This document shows positions 44,327 to 52,910 of a stretch of 64,000 bases of DNA, piece by piece. Source of the DNA: Nostoc sp. MS1 (GTDB lineage: Bacteria; Cyanobacteriota; Cyanobacteriia; Cyanobacteriales; Nostocaceae). The notes beneath the pieces are model-generated. The model had not been told where the DNA came from and made no database searches. It saw only the letters and a program-made list of their open reading frames with translations. Position 1 is the stretch's first letter; each line of letters starts with the position of its first letter. The position numbers and the translations under genes were made by a program. The stretch is taken from positions 4,585,501 through 4,649,500 of the forward strand of contig NZ_AP023441.1 of NCBI RefSeq assembly GCF_019976755.1. The letters run 5' to 3'.

Positions 44327-45034
44327 TTATTCTTGTGATTTTTCTCCAACCTCTTCAGCAAAATCATCTTTTTTTAAGAGAATTACTAGGCAAATATAAG
44401 TAATAACCAATTTAAATAAGCTCAATGATTGACTTTTTAAAATAATAAAACTTCCTAATCCCATTAAGACGAAGGGTATAACTTGGCTACTGTAGCGAGT
44501 TAGGATATTGGCTATAGTTTTTTGGTAAGCTAATTTATATGCTATGTAGCACCAAATACCTAAAAGTATAATAAATGAGCAGATAATTACAAAAAAATCT
44601 ACTAGATTACTGTTGGCAAATAAGGGCAAATATACACTCACATTATCACTGCCGTTGGCAATAGTTATAGCAGCTACACCATAGGCTTGAGGAGTTAGTA
44701 CTTCAGCAAGTGTCGCGGGTTTAGATGGTGTTATATCTGGCTGAAATTCTTCTGTAGCTTCTTCTCGATTTACTAAAGTGCTAATACCTATGATAATAGG
44801 TATTAAACCTAATAATCCAATCCAACGTGGTGGTAAAACTATGCCTCCCAAAAATCCCGGAAGACTAAAAAATATTAACGCTGTAAAACCTAGATACTGA
44901 CCAGCTACTATTTGCCAAGGACGAAAGTTAGCATTTACTTGAGAAAAAAACAACAATAGAATGACAATATCATCAATATTTGTGGCAATGAACGCAACTA
45001 TTCCTGTACTAAAGGCAGTGAATAATTCATTCAT
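44327..45034 (-). CDS. CadD-family cation transporter
   Basis: This 235-residue membrane protein of the CadD (cadmium resistance) family has about six helices. The first has the family signature IATNIDDIVILLLFFSQV, and a later NGSDNVSVYLPLFA matches the second conserved acidic site. It is presumed to export or bind divalent cations such as cadmium. It is divergent from a clear paralogue at 45239-45901 across 204 bases. The extra C-terminal helix and KKDDFAEEV tail are absent from the paralogue. Confidence 0.8.
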   Translation of the reverse strand: MNELFTAFSTGIVAFIATNIDDIVILLLFFSQVNANFRPWQIVAGQYLGFTALIFFSLPGFLGGIVLPPRWIGLLGLIPIIIGISTLVNREEATEEFQPDITPSKPATLAEVLTPQAYGVAAITIANGSDNVSVYLPLFANSNLVDFFVIICSFIILLGIWCYIAYKLAYQKTIANILTRYSSQVIPFVLMGLGSFIILKSQSLSLFKLVITYICLVILLKKDDFAEEVGEKSQE

Positions 45035-45238
45035 CTTTGTTTATCCTAAATTAATTGATCTTTAGTTATGCTATTAATTTATATTTTCATTTAAATTGAT
45101 TCTTAAATTTATTAATTTAATGAGTAGGGCATTTTCATTTTACATAATTTGGTTATCTTTAGATAAGAGAACTCATCCTCTTATTTAGTCTTCAGCAAGA
45201 CAAATACTACCGCCTTTTTGCAATTTCGATAATCTAGC

Positions 45239-45901
45239 ATGAATCAGTTAGTAACGGCTTTTACGGAAAGTCTGGTTGCCTTCGCAGTCACAAATATTGA
45301 TGACATTCTTATTTTACTGCTACTTTTCTCACAAGTAGATATTAATTTCCGTCGTCGTCATATTTGGCTTGGTCAGTTTCTTGGTTTTACGATCATCATT
45401 TTAGCCAGTCTTCCAGGATTTTTTGGTGGCTTATTTATTCAAAGAGAATTAATAGGTTTATTAGGAATATTACCAATAATTATAGGTATCAAACAGTTAG
45501 TTAAACCAGACAATGAGAATACACAAATACAAGCAGTAACTACTGAGTTTAAAGAGTCTTATCCTGCTAATCCTGTGTTGTCATTTATATTGAGTATTTT
45601 GCATCCTCATACTTATAAAGTAGCTGCGGTGACAGTTGCTAATGGTGGCGATAATATCAGCATTTATATTCCTTTATTTGCTGGTCAAAATTTGATCAGA
45701 TTAGGAGTAATCTTAGGCGTGTTTTTTGTCATGGTGGCTGTGTGGTGCGCCATTGCTGACTTGTTGAGTCGTCAAACTGCGATCGCTTATATTTTAAGCC
45801 TTCATGGTAAAAATTTTGTTCCCTTTATTTTGATAGGTTTGGGGCTATTTATCATGTATGAAAGAGGTACATTTACTTGGCTGCTTAACCTGAAGCTTTG
45901 A
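45239..45901 (+). CDS. CadD-family cation transporter, paralogue
   Basis: This is a 220-residue paralogue of the preceding gene: VTNIDDILILLLLFSQV near the N-terminus, SLPGFFGGLF, GLLGILPIIIGI and NGGDNISIYIPLFAG. About six helices span the membrane. The divergent arrangement with its paralogue around one short promoter region suggests joint control and perhaps a heteromeric or dual-substrate pump. It converges on the TauE/SafE gene with 12 bases between. Substrate not shown by sequence. Confidence 0.8.
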   Translation: MNQLVTAFTESLVAFAVTNIDDILILLLLFSQVDINFRRRHIWLGQFLGFTIIILASLPGFFGGLFIQRELIGLLGILPIIIGIKQLVKPDNENTQIQAVTTEFKESYPANPVLSFILSILHPHTYKVAAVTVANGGDNISIYIPLFAGQNLIRLGVILGVFFVMVAVWCAIADLLSRQTAIAYILSLHGKNFVPFILIGLGLFIMYERGTFTWLLNLKL

Positions 45902-45913
45902 GCCATATTTAAT

Positions 45914-46711
45914 TTACACCTGATAAACTAACTTCCAACTAACCATCATTAAAATTGCATAAATGATAAATCTTAGAGGGCGTTGAGGTGTAATTTGACA
46001 TACTTTTGCACCTAGTAATACCCCAGGAACAGAACCTAGCCAAATAGGCAATACTAAACTCCAATCAACTGTTCCCAAACTGAGATGTCCTAGCGATGTG
46101 AACAACAATAAAATTGCTGCTTGAGAAATGTCAGTTCCTACTAATTTACGAGCATCAAGACGGAAAAATCCAATTAGCACTAGAGCAAATAATGAGCCTG
46201 AAGAAACGCTAGTTAAACCAACTACGCATCCTAAAACGGCTCCTATAGTGATAGTAAAAATGCGACCCCAAGTAGTAGTTAAATCAAATTTTGGTAGTTC
46301 GGGTAAACTAAATTTAGGAAAGAAAGTCATTAGCAACAATTGTACTAACGCTAACAACGTTATTAATAGAATTGTTACCCCAAGTAAACGTAGCAAAATA
46401 TGATCTAAATTATGTTCACCAGTATGTTTAATTAGATGCAGAATTGCTACACCAGATAGTGAACCTGGAACGCTTCCTAACGCTAGCCATTTTACAGCTT
46501 CTTTGTCTAGGGTTTCTTGTTGCCAATGCTTAACACTACCTACTACTTTCATTAAAGTAGCAGCTACAACATCGGAACTAACGGCAATTGAAGGCGGTAC
46601 TTGAAAGATAAAAATCAACATCGGAGTAATTAAAGAGGCTCCACCAATACCCGTTAACCCCACGATAATGCCAACTAAGAAGCTTAAAAATGGTAGCAAC
46701 AAATAATCCAT
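45914..46711 (-). CDS. TauE/SafE (DUF81) sulfite/sulfonate transporter family
   Basis: This 265-residue inner-membrane protein has eight helices. It opens with FLVGIIVGLTGIGGASLITP and has a second-half repeat VVGLTSVSSGSLFALVLIGF, the duplicated signature of the TauE/SafE family. Members export sulfite or sulfoacetate or move other organosulfur anions. The position at the left edge of the sulfur cluster fits such a role. AGAGGT precedes the ATG and overlaps the stop of a small upstream open frame. Confidence 0.85.
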   Translation of the reverse strand: MDYLLLPFLSFLVGIIVGLTGIGGASLITPMLIFIFQVPPSIAVSSDVVAATLMKVVGSVKHWQQETLDKEAVKWLALGSVPGSLSGVAILHLIKHTGEHNLDHILLRLLGVTILLITLLALVQLLLMTFFPKFSLPELPKFDLTTTWGRIFTITIGAVLGCVVGLTSVSSGSLFALVLIGFFRLDARKLVGTDISQAAILLLFTSLGHLSLGTVDWSLVLPIWLGSVPGVLLGAKVCQITPQRPLRFIIYAILMMVSWKLVYQV

Positions 46712-46715
46712 ACCT

Positions 46716-46922
46716 CTATTCCAGAAACAGCGTTTTCAAGACAATTAGCTCAAGACAGTAGTCGATTAAAGACAAAACTACGGCTCGATGGTAGACAAAA
46801 GCTCCTAGTAGCAATTTTGTAAATGCAAAACCAATTGAGAGATTTTTCAGAGCTTTACGGCAGAAATATCGATAGATAGCCTTTAGTAAGTATTTTTTAA
46901 GGCTTTCTTCTGTTAAGCTCAT
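46716..46922 (-). CDS. Possible small protein upstream of the TauE/SafE gene
   Basis: This open frame of 68 residues from ATG 46922 (MSLTEESLKKYLLKAI) ends four bases before the next start, so translational coupling is possible. It is Leu/Lys-rich with a weak hydrophobic segment (VVLSLIDYCLELIVL). It has no known motif and no ribosome site. It may be a chance frame or a remnant. Confidence 0.28.
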   Translation of the reverse strand: MSLTEESLKKYLLKAIYRYFCRKALKNLSIGFAFTKLLLGAFVYHRAVVLSLIDYCLELIVLKTLFLE

Positions 46923-47675
46923 TTTTTGGTCAGTTATGGCAATTATACACACAAATTACGGTAATCTCATCGCCTTACCGTATTTTATCCATAATCCCGA
47001 TCAAACGTCTAGAGTATTTTTTGGCGATCGCAATTTAACGTAAGTTCGACAAGTTTTTTTGACCTCTCCCTAATCCCTCTCGTGGTAGGCTATCCATTAC
47101 CTACATCTTTCTTAACAATCAAAAACGAGAGTTAACATTACAAGGAAAGGCTTGATGGGTAGAGCAAACAGGACTTACGCACCAAAATAAGCTACTGATA
47201 GCATTTTGATTTCGTACGATCACCGTTAGCGATCGCACTCTTACTTCCATCACTCACTTTCTATTTATTCGGTGGAATAAGTCAATTTCTCATTTAGCTT
47301 CTTTTCAAAAATAAAAGCGATCGCCGACAGTGAAGGGAACGCCATCTCTGTCAGCTCGCTCGAAAATACCAAAGCTAATCATAGTTAAGATTAATTAATA
47401 AAATAACATACTTCTTTATAAAACTTAAGTAAAATTAGTAAAAAATAGATGAAATATCCTCAAACCCTCTCAGAGTAGGGATCAGAGTGAGATGCAGCAA
47501 CTTCATCTATAAGCAGAAACCGCACAGCTTTGGGAACGAGCAGGTGCGGGAAGTGAAGAATCGCTGTGTGATTAAGGATTATGGGAAGGTGAATATTTTG
47601 GCAAATTCTACTCTTGTGGCGATGATGTTCCGCCCAGCGTAGCTGATCGCATCCTCTCAAAAACCTGATTAATCT
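46923..47675. other. 750-base intergenic region rich in HIP1 sites
   Basis: Several GCGATCGC-type sites occur (about 47024, 47230, 47320). A short minus-strand frame (47460-47660) and its complement show no recognisable protein. It may contain decayed coding sequence, but nothing can be named. Confidence 0.45.
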
Positions 47676-48524
47676 CTAAAAGACGGGTATGAGTCTTCCC
47701 TTATATTCATTATTGATAAACTCTTTAACACTGGGATGAACAAGTAACTGGTTTAACTTTTGAATCTTAGGTTCGTTTTCTCTGCCCTGTAATGTAACTA
47801 ATGCTAAAGCGTATTTCTTATCCTTCGCTGTTTCTTTGCCCATAGAATTAGGTTCTATGCCTGCAAGTGCCACAGTCTGAGCCGAGGACACGATAAAATC
47901 TACATCATTAATAGCACGTACAACTTGTACACCTTCAACTTCTTTAATTCGTAAATTTTTCGGATTAGCTGCAATATCTCGTTGGGTAACAAATTGTGGA
48001 GCATTTTCCTTTAGTTTAATTAAACCGTTAGCTGCTAATAAGCGTAAACCTCGGTCATTATTAATCACATCATTAGCAATAGTTACAGTGGCATTTTGGG
48101 GAATTTCATTAATTGACTTAAACTTTTTAGAAAAAAGTCCTAATGTGTTTAAATAAATTGTATTTAATGGAACTAAATTTATTTTGAGTTCTTTAACAGC
48201 ATTATTCATGAAAGGTCTGTGCTGGAAAAAGTTAGCGTCTATAACTTGATCGCGCAAGGCTGTATTGGGTTGTATCCAATCGTTAAAAGTGACAACTTGA
48301 ATTTCTAAGCCTTCTTTTTCAGCTAAATTTTTATTGACAAATTTCAAAATATCCTGAGAAATTATACCAGTCACCCCAACTTTAATTACTTCTTTCTGCT
48401 CCTTCTGGCTAATGGTTTGTGTATTGTTAGTGGGAGTTTGAGCAGATTGCTGGCTACAACTTGCAAAGATGAAAGAAGCAGTAAGAGAACCTAAAGCTGT
48501 TAGGAAAAATCTGCGTGTATTCAT
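47676..48524 (-). CDS. metQ: MetQ/NlpA-type ABC substrate-binding lipoprotein
   Basis: This 282-residue binding protein starts at ATG 48524 (MNTRRFFLTALGSLTASFIF), a lipoprotein signal with Cys after FAS. A TTG at 48599 that overlaps metI is rejected because it would bury the signal peptide. The NlpA/MetQ core has KVGVTGIISQDIL, EIQVVTFNDWIQPN, DANFFQHRPFM, TIANDVINNDRGLRLL and EVEGVQVVRAINDVD. Family members bind methionine or related sulfur compounds and hand them to MetI/MetN. It is the last gene of a minus-strand run, 71 bases after metI. Confidence 0.85.
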   Translation of the reverse strand: MNTRRFFLTALGSLTASFIFASCSQQSAQTPTNNTQTISQKEQKEVIKVGVTGIISQDILKFVNKNLAEKEGLEIQVVTFNDWIQPNTALRDQVIDANFFQHRPFMNNAVKELKINLVPLNTIYLNTLGLFSKKFKSINEIPQNATVTIANDVINNDRGLRLLAANGLIKLKENAPQFVTQRDIAANPKNLRIKEVEGVQVVRAINDVDFIVSSAQTVALAGIEPNSMGKETAKDKKYALALVTLQGRENEPKIQKLNQLLVHPSVKEFINNEYKGRLIPVF

Positions 48525-48595
48525 AATACTTATAATCAATATACTAAATTTATAGGGTTTTTTATTTTTAAATTGCTTCAACTTCCAGCGTTTGT

Positions 48596-49252
48596 TCAAC
48601 GCTTTCTCATCCGTTGGGCAATTAAATCACCTAAAAATTGAATAATTTGTACTAGTGCAATCAAAACCACAATGGTGGAAAACATTACTCCTACATCGAA
48701 GCGTTGGTAGCCGTATTGAATTGCCAAATTACCTAATCCACCGCCACCAACAGCACCAGCCATTGCAGAAGAATTAAGTAAACTCACAACCAAAATAGTC
48801 ATGCCTAATATCAATGAGGGTAAAGCTTCGGGAATCAAAACTTTAAGCACGATTTGCCAATAATTACACCCTATTGCTTGGGCAGCTTCTATTAGTCCCT
48901 TATCAACTTCTAAAATACTAGTTTCAGCAATACGTCCAAAAAATGGGATGGCGGCGAGAGTGAGGGGAACTAAAGCCGCAGTGCTACCAATGGAAGTACC
49001 AACAATTAGACGGGTGAGTGGTGTTAAAACGACAAGCAAAATAATAAAAGGAAACGATCGCCCAGTGTTGACGATCGCACCCAGCACTTTATGCAGTTGG
49101 GGAAAGTCCAATAAGTTACCTGGGCCTGTCATTACTAGGAATAAACCCAAAGGTAAGCCTAAAAATATGGCAACTAAAGCAGAGATACCTACCATGTAAA
49201 AGGTTTCGCCAGTTGCAAGCAACAAACTATCTATTAATTCTTGTCCTTCCAT
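48596..49252 (-). CDS. metI: MetI-type ABC transporter permease
   Basis: This 218-residue permease has five helices and the binding-protein-dependent transport (EAA) loop, EAAQAIGCNYWQIVLKVLIP. The IPFFGRIAETSILEVDKGL segment is typical of MetI. It would carry the substrate across the inner membrane with MetN and MetQ. Here MetN is 6 kb upstream, behind five other genes, which is unusual. It follows a flavin monooxygenase gene at 61 bases on the same strand. Confidence 0.88.
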   Translation of the reverse strand: MEGQELIDSLLLATGETFYMVGISALVAIFLGLPLGLFLVMTGPGNLLDFPQLHKVLGAIVNTGRSFPFIILLVVLTPLTRLIVGTSIGSTAALVPLTLAAIPFFGRIAETSILEVDKGLIEAAQAIGCNYWQIVLKVLIPEALPSLILGMTILVVSLLNSSAMAGAVGGGGLGNLAIQYGYQRFDVGVMFSTIVVLIALVQIIQFLGDLIAQRMRKR

Positions 49253-49313
49253 TTATATAGTTCTCAGATTTGAAGTGCAAAACTGCTAAACAATCCTCAC
49301 GTTGGTAGTGGAT

Positions 49314-50504
49314 TCAAAGCCTGAGTCCAGCTTGTTTGAGTAGTGGGAGAACATGCTTGCCAAATAAATCTAAATCTGGCTCAAAATCGTAGAAAGCAAG
49401 TTGAAAGCCATCAACACCAGCTTGATTTAGTTGCAGGAGTTGTTCGGCAATTTGTTCAGGGGAACCGATTAGCTGCACATTACCACCGATCGCACTGCCA
49501 ACACCATGACGCAAATTTCCCTTCTGATGTCCTCTCCAAGCGTGGGCATCGCTACTGACGCGAGAACGGCCAGCTATTGACTCACGATCTGCATGGTCAA
49601 TGATTGCTTGAGCATATTCTTCGGCCTCTTTTTCCGTTTCACGCACGACGATGAGCGGATTTAAGAGGGTGCGAATTTGTCTACCATTGGCGATCGCCGA
49701 TTCTTTCACACGGGCAGTATGAGCGGGTAAGGAAGACAAGGCGCTTTCTAAATCTCCACCTGCTGGACTGGTGATGAAGACGATATCAGAATGGCGGCCA
49801 GCAAACTTAATCCCCGCATCCGAACCAGTGGCATTCACGAGGATGGGACGACCATAAAGCGGACGGGGGCTGATGTAGGCATCTTTGAACTGCCAAGAAC
49901 TCTGACTCTTGTAAGAGAAATTCTCTGTTTCCGACCACAACCGTTTGAGGATGGTGACAAATTCGTCGGCGAGTTCATAACGGCGATCGTGTTCGATTTG
50001 ACTCCAGCCGAACAGTTCATGCTCATAAGCCCTATGTCCGGTGACGACATTTATTCCCCAGCGACCTTGAGAAATGTGGTCAAGTGTCGCCCCAAATTTG
50101 GCTAGATGAATAGGATGCCAAGGCCCGTAGAGGACATGAATTGTGGAAATTAACAAAATACGTGAGGTAATGCTGGCAAGAGAAGCCGTAGCAATGAAGG
50201 CATCTAAACCAACTTCTGTGCGAGTCGGCCCCTGTCCGCCCTTTGGCTGCCATGTGGAGTAACCGAAGACTAAATCAAAACCTAACTCCTCAGCTTTTTT
50301 TGTCAACTTGGCATTGTAATCAAACGACCAGTCGGTAGTACGCGGTAGGGTTGATGAACTCCAACCACCATGATGAATTGGTAAGAATAATCCCAAAAGC
50401 ACTGGCTGCTGGAGAGCCTGGGATAGAGGGCTTTCGGGATAGTCTGTAGGACTAGCGATCGCCTCTTGACTTGTTGTAAAAGAAGTAGTGTCAATTACAC
50501 TCAT
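49314..50504 (-). CDS. LLM-class flavin-dependent monooxygenase (SsuD/SfnG/RutA branch)
   Basis: This 396-residue luciferase-like TIM-barrel enzyme uses reduced FMN from a separate reductase. The features LLGLFLPIHHGGW, WSFDYNAKLTKKAEELGFD, LDHISQGRWGINVVTG, EHDRRYELADEFV and the late GGNVQLIGSPEQIAEQLLQL fit the branch containing alkanesulfonate, dimethylsulfone and pyrimidine monooxygenases. It lies between a DszC/SfnB-like gene (86 bases) and metI (61 bases). Release of sulfite from an imported organosulfur compound is the likely role. The compound is unknown. Confidence 0.85.
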   Translation of the reverse strand: MSVIDTTSFTTSQEAIASPTDYPESPLSQALQQPVLLGLFLPIHHGGWSSSTLPRTTDWSFDYNAKLTKKAEELGFDLVFGYSTWQPKGGQGPTRTEVGLDAFIATASLASITSRILLISTIHVLYGPWHPIHLAKFGATLDHISQGRWGINVVTGHRAYEHELFGWSQIEHDRRYELADEFVTILKRLWSETENFSYKSQSSWQFKDAYISPRPLYGRPILVNATGSDAGIKFAGRHSDIVFITSPAGGDLESALSSLPAHTARVKESAIANGRQIRTLLNPLIVVRETEKEAEEYAQAIIDHADRESIAGRSRVSSDAHAWRGHQKGNLRHGVGSAIGGNVQLIGSPEQIAEQLLQLNQAGVDGFQLAFYDFEPDLDLFGKHVLPLLKQAGLRL

Positions 50505-50590
50505 AGTTCTCTCTACAGTTTTGCTTGACTGTAATTCCTAACTTCTCAAATACCCAAAGCACCTTATAAGAAGTCGGGAATCTGAACAAA

Positions 50591-51829
50591 TTAGAAAAAT
50601 CCTCGCTGTGGCAGTGGTGTACCGTTAATTTCGTAGTCCCCAATCGCACGAGCTTTAAAGTGATTTGGGTTGTGGGAGGATAAGGTACGGGCATTGCGCC
50701 AGTGACGGTCAAAGTTAGAGCTTTTCTTAGTTGTGGAAGCTCCACCAACTTCAAACAACAAGGTGGCTGAACGTAGAGCCAATTCATCAACAATCAATTT
50801 GGCTTTGGATGCACTCAGAGAAGTTGCAAGTGCCGCAGCCGTCTCTGCTTCCTCACCCTGAGCTTGAGCAGCAGGGAGGCGGTCAAGTCCATCTGCTGCG
50901 GCTAAGACAATCGCTTCGGCTGCAAAGGCGTTGGCCGCAATCTGCCCAACAGTCTGTTGCAATATGGGGTCATTTGCTGCTTGCTCGGCTACAGCATGGT
51001 AGAAAGTCCGGGGTCGTGTACGGATGAGGGTTTTGGCATCACGTAGAACGCTACGAATAATCCCAGCATTAATTGCTGTGAGGAATAATTGCGGGACGAT
51101 GTTGTAGGGGAGGTTGTCTTTATCTGTGTCTGTATCTCGGATTACTTCATCCGCCTCTACACGAACATTTGTAAAGGTAGTTGTCCCCGTACCTGTAAGC
51201 CTTTGCCCGAAGCCATCCCAGTCATCGACTAGGGTAATTCCCTGACGGTTAGTAGGTATGAGAATAAAAGCTGTAGTATCTTCTGGTGTTAACACACGCA
51301 CAAAAATCAAATCTGCATAAAGGCTGCCTGTACTGTAATACTTCGTCCCATTCAGACGATAACCATCTCCATCGGGTGTTAATTTCGTATTTACGACTTG
51401 ACCACCGCCAGCACGCTTCACTTCCAGTTCGGTGGAAGCAAGTCCAATAATTGCCCCATCGACGACCGCCTTGAGCCATCGCTGATTCCTCTCGGTACGC
51501 TCAGAACGCAAAATTCGCTCGGTAACAGAGAAATGATTCCGTACAATGTGAGCAACATTAGGGTCAGCATCCCCCAAGCGAATCACAACCTCAAATAGTT
51601 CCCGCGCAGTGATACCAGCGCCACCTTCGGCAACGGGGATTCTCAACGCACCCAACCGAGAACGACGAATTAGTTCCACCACATCAAAAGGGAGGATACG
51701 ATCGCGATCGCGCTCACTTGCCCCCAGAGCGATATAGTCGAAAAGCTGCTGGAGTTCCGGCGAGTTAGCCGTGACCGGAGCCGAAAACTGGATTGTCGTA
51801 TCTGCAAGTTTCTCTGGACTCTTTATCAT
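50591..51829 (-). CDS. Acyl-CoA-dehydrogenase-like monooxygenase (DszC/SfnB type)
   Basis: This 412-residue protein has the acyl-CoA dehydrogenase fold. The helical N-domain contains FDVVELIRRSRLGALRIPVA and GDADPNVAHIVRNHF. The beta-domain has GLASTELEVKRAGGG and LTPDGDGYRLNGTKYYSTGS, followed by the C-terminal helical bundle with SHNPNHFKARAIGDYEI. The His/Asn-rich terminus and absence of the catalytic Glu context suggest the flavin monooxygenase group of DszC and SfnB, which oxidise sulfur compounds. It heads a minus-strand run down to metQ. A candidate operator lies about 150 bases upstream. Confidence 0.83.
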   Translation of the reverse strand: MIKSPEKLADTTIQFSAPVTANSPELQQLFDYIALGASERDRDRILPFDVVELIRRSRLGALRIPVAEGGAGITARELFEVVIRLGDADPNVAHIVRNHFSVTERILRSERTERNQRWLKAVVDGAIIGLASTELEVKRAGGGQVVNTKLTPDGDGYRLNGTKYYSTGSLYADLIFVRVLTPEDTTAFILIPTNRQGITLVDDWDGFGQRLTGTGTTTFTNVRVEADEVIRDTDTDKDNLPYNIVPQLFLTAINAGIIRSVLRDAKTLIRTRPRTFYHAVAEQAANDPILQQTVGQIAANAFAAEAIVLAAADGLDRLPAAQAQGEEAETAAALATSLSASKAKLIVDELALRSATLLFEVGGASTTKKSSNFDRHWRNARTLSSHNPNHFKARAIGDYEINGTPLPQRGFF

Positions 51830-51977
51830 TTTCCTATCTCCAAATTTCCTTTTTTGAGAAAAGTTCTTTTAGTTCAGTGATGAGGCAATCTCTAGTTTTC
51901 GGCAGTGCATGGCATAACAAATGCTCCCAGAGATGAGGCGCTTACCTCTGGTAACAAATTCAAATCAATGACAATAA

Positions 51978-52007
51978 AGTACTAAAACTCGACCGAAATA
52001 TCGTAGA
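51978..52007. promoter_or_regulatory. Candidate sulfur-cluster operator, site C
   Basis: The core ACTCGACCGA (51987-51996) followed by AATATCGTAG repeats 18 of 20 positions of site B at 61797-61816. In a 12-6-12 frame the spacer is CGACCG, identical to site B. It lies 149-178 bases upstream of the DszC/SfnB-like start. The left half is degenerate. Confidence 0.6.
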
Positions 52008-52190
52008 TTGATAGTCGCAAATTTTCTATAAGTTGTCAATCTCTTGTAAAGTCTTTTTGCAAAGGTTAAGAGACTTTAGGCGATGGGCTGCTTGCTATTG
52101 GCGATCGCACATTGCTTACAGTCCCAATCAGACAAGTTTTACAGCCAAGGATGTAAAGAAGTACTGGCCTTTTTACTCATCACTCAGATA

Positions 52191-52814
52191 CTAACGTTTT
52201 TGATTAACCCATAACTGGACAGATGGGCGTTGCCATTGAGTTTTGGCGTATGTCACTAAATTATCTGGTACTGAATCGCCGTGTAAAATTAGACGATTGA
52301 GAGTTAGAGCCAAATCGACATCAGCGATAGACCACTGACCAAAGAGGTTTTCGGTGTTAGCAGCAAGTAGTAACTCGGCGGCAGAAAACAACTTTTCGGC
52401 TGCTCTTTGCGCCTTTGGTGAAAGCGGTGGCTGTTTTTCCCCCAGGAAGACAACTTCCGTAGGACGCTCTTGTTTTAAGGCTGTGAGATCGCTACGCAGC
52501 CAAGCTTGCACCTGACGCGCTCTTGCTCGACTTTGTGGTTCAGTGGGATATAAAAGTGTACCAGGAAAAACCTCATCAATGTATTCTGCGATCGCCGAAG
52601 ACTCAGACAAAGAAAATCCATCATGAATTAAAGTCGGTACACGCCGAGTCAAGGACTTAGCTGCAAAGTCTGGCTCATGTTGGGCTTTAGCAGCAAGGTC
52701 AAGAGTCTGGATATCAAATTGCAATGCTTTTTCATGCAGAGCCACAAAAGCCGACAGCGCATAAGGGCTGATGTATTGGGCATCGACATAAAGAATAAGA
52801 GATGTAGATGACAA
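52191..52814 (-). CDS. yfcF: Glutathione S-transferase, YfcF type
   Basis: This 207-residue GST closely follows E. coli YfcF: YVDAQYISPYALSAFVALHE, RRVPTLIHDGFSLSESSAIA, RARARQVQAWLRSDLTALKQ, and NLFGQWSIADVDLALTLNRL. The thioredoxin-like N-domain (1-80) has the cis-Pro/ESSA glutathione site. The start is a TTG at 52814 with AGGAGA (complement of 52822-52827) seven bases upstream; no in-frame Met exists near the N-terminus. It may conjugate or reduce electrophiles produced during organosulfur breakdown, by inference from its place among monooxygenases. Confidence 0.88.
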   Translation of the reverse strand: MSSTSLILYVDAQYISPYALSAFVALHEKALQFDIQTLDLAAKAQHEPDFAAKSLTRRVPTLIHDGFSLSESSAIAEYIDEVFPGTLLYPTEPQSRARARQVQAWLRSDLTALKQERPTEVVFLGEKQPPLSPKAQRAAEKLFSAAELLLAANTENLFGQWSIADVDLALTLNRLILHGDSVPDNLVTYAKTQWQRPSVQLWVNQKR

Positions 52815-52842
52815 AATGTGTTCTCCTGTTAGAAATATTAAC

Positions 52843-52910
52843 TGCTAACTGTTAACTGTTAACTGTTGACTGTTGACCAATGACCAATGACCAATGACTA
52901 ATGACTAACT
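52843..52910. repeat. STRR tract: AACTGTT then TGACCAA/TGACTAA heptamers
   Basis: Several AACTGTT units change into TGACCAA and TGACTAA units. The right end overlaps the last codons and stop of the flavin monooxygenase gene, so that protein's terminal Ser-His and TAG are repeat-derived. Confidence 0.8.

Noticed and set aside
47460..47660. 66-codon minus-strand open frame near metQ
   Set aside because: No recognisable protein in either direction; could be decayed sequence but nothing supports a gene.
48524..48599. TTG start at 48599 overlapping metI for the downstream metQ
   Set aside because: It would place 25 polar and mixed residues before a clear lipoprotein signal; ATG 48524 is better.
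50514..50533. TACAGT/ACTGTA palindrome upstream of the LLM gene at 49314
   Set aside because: The half-sites resemble ends of site A but the spacing differs by several bases, so it was not counted as a fourth operator.
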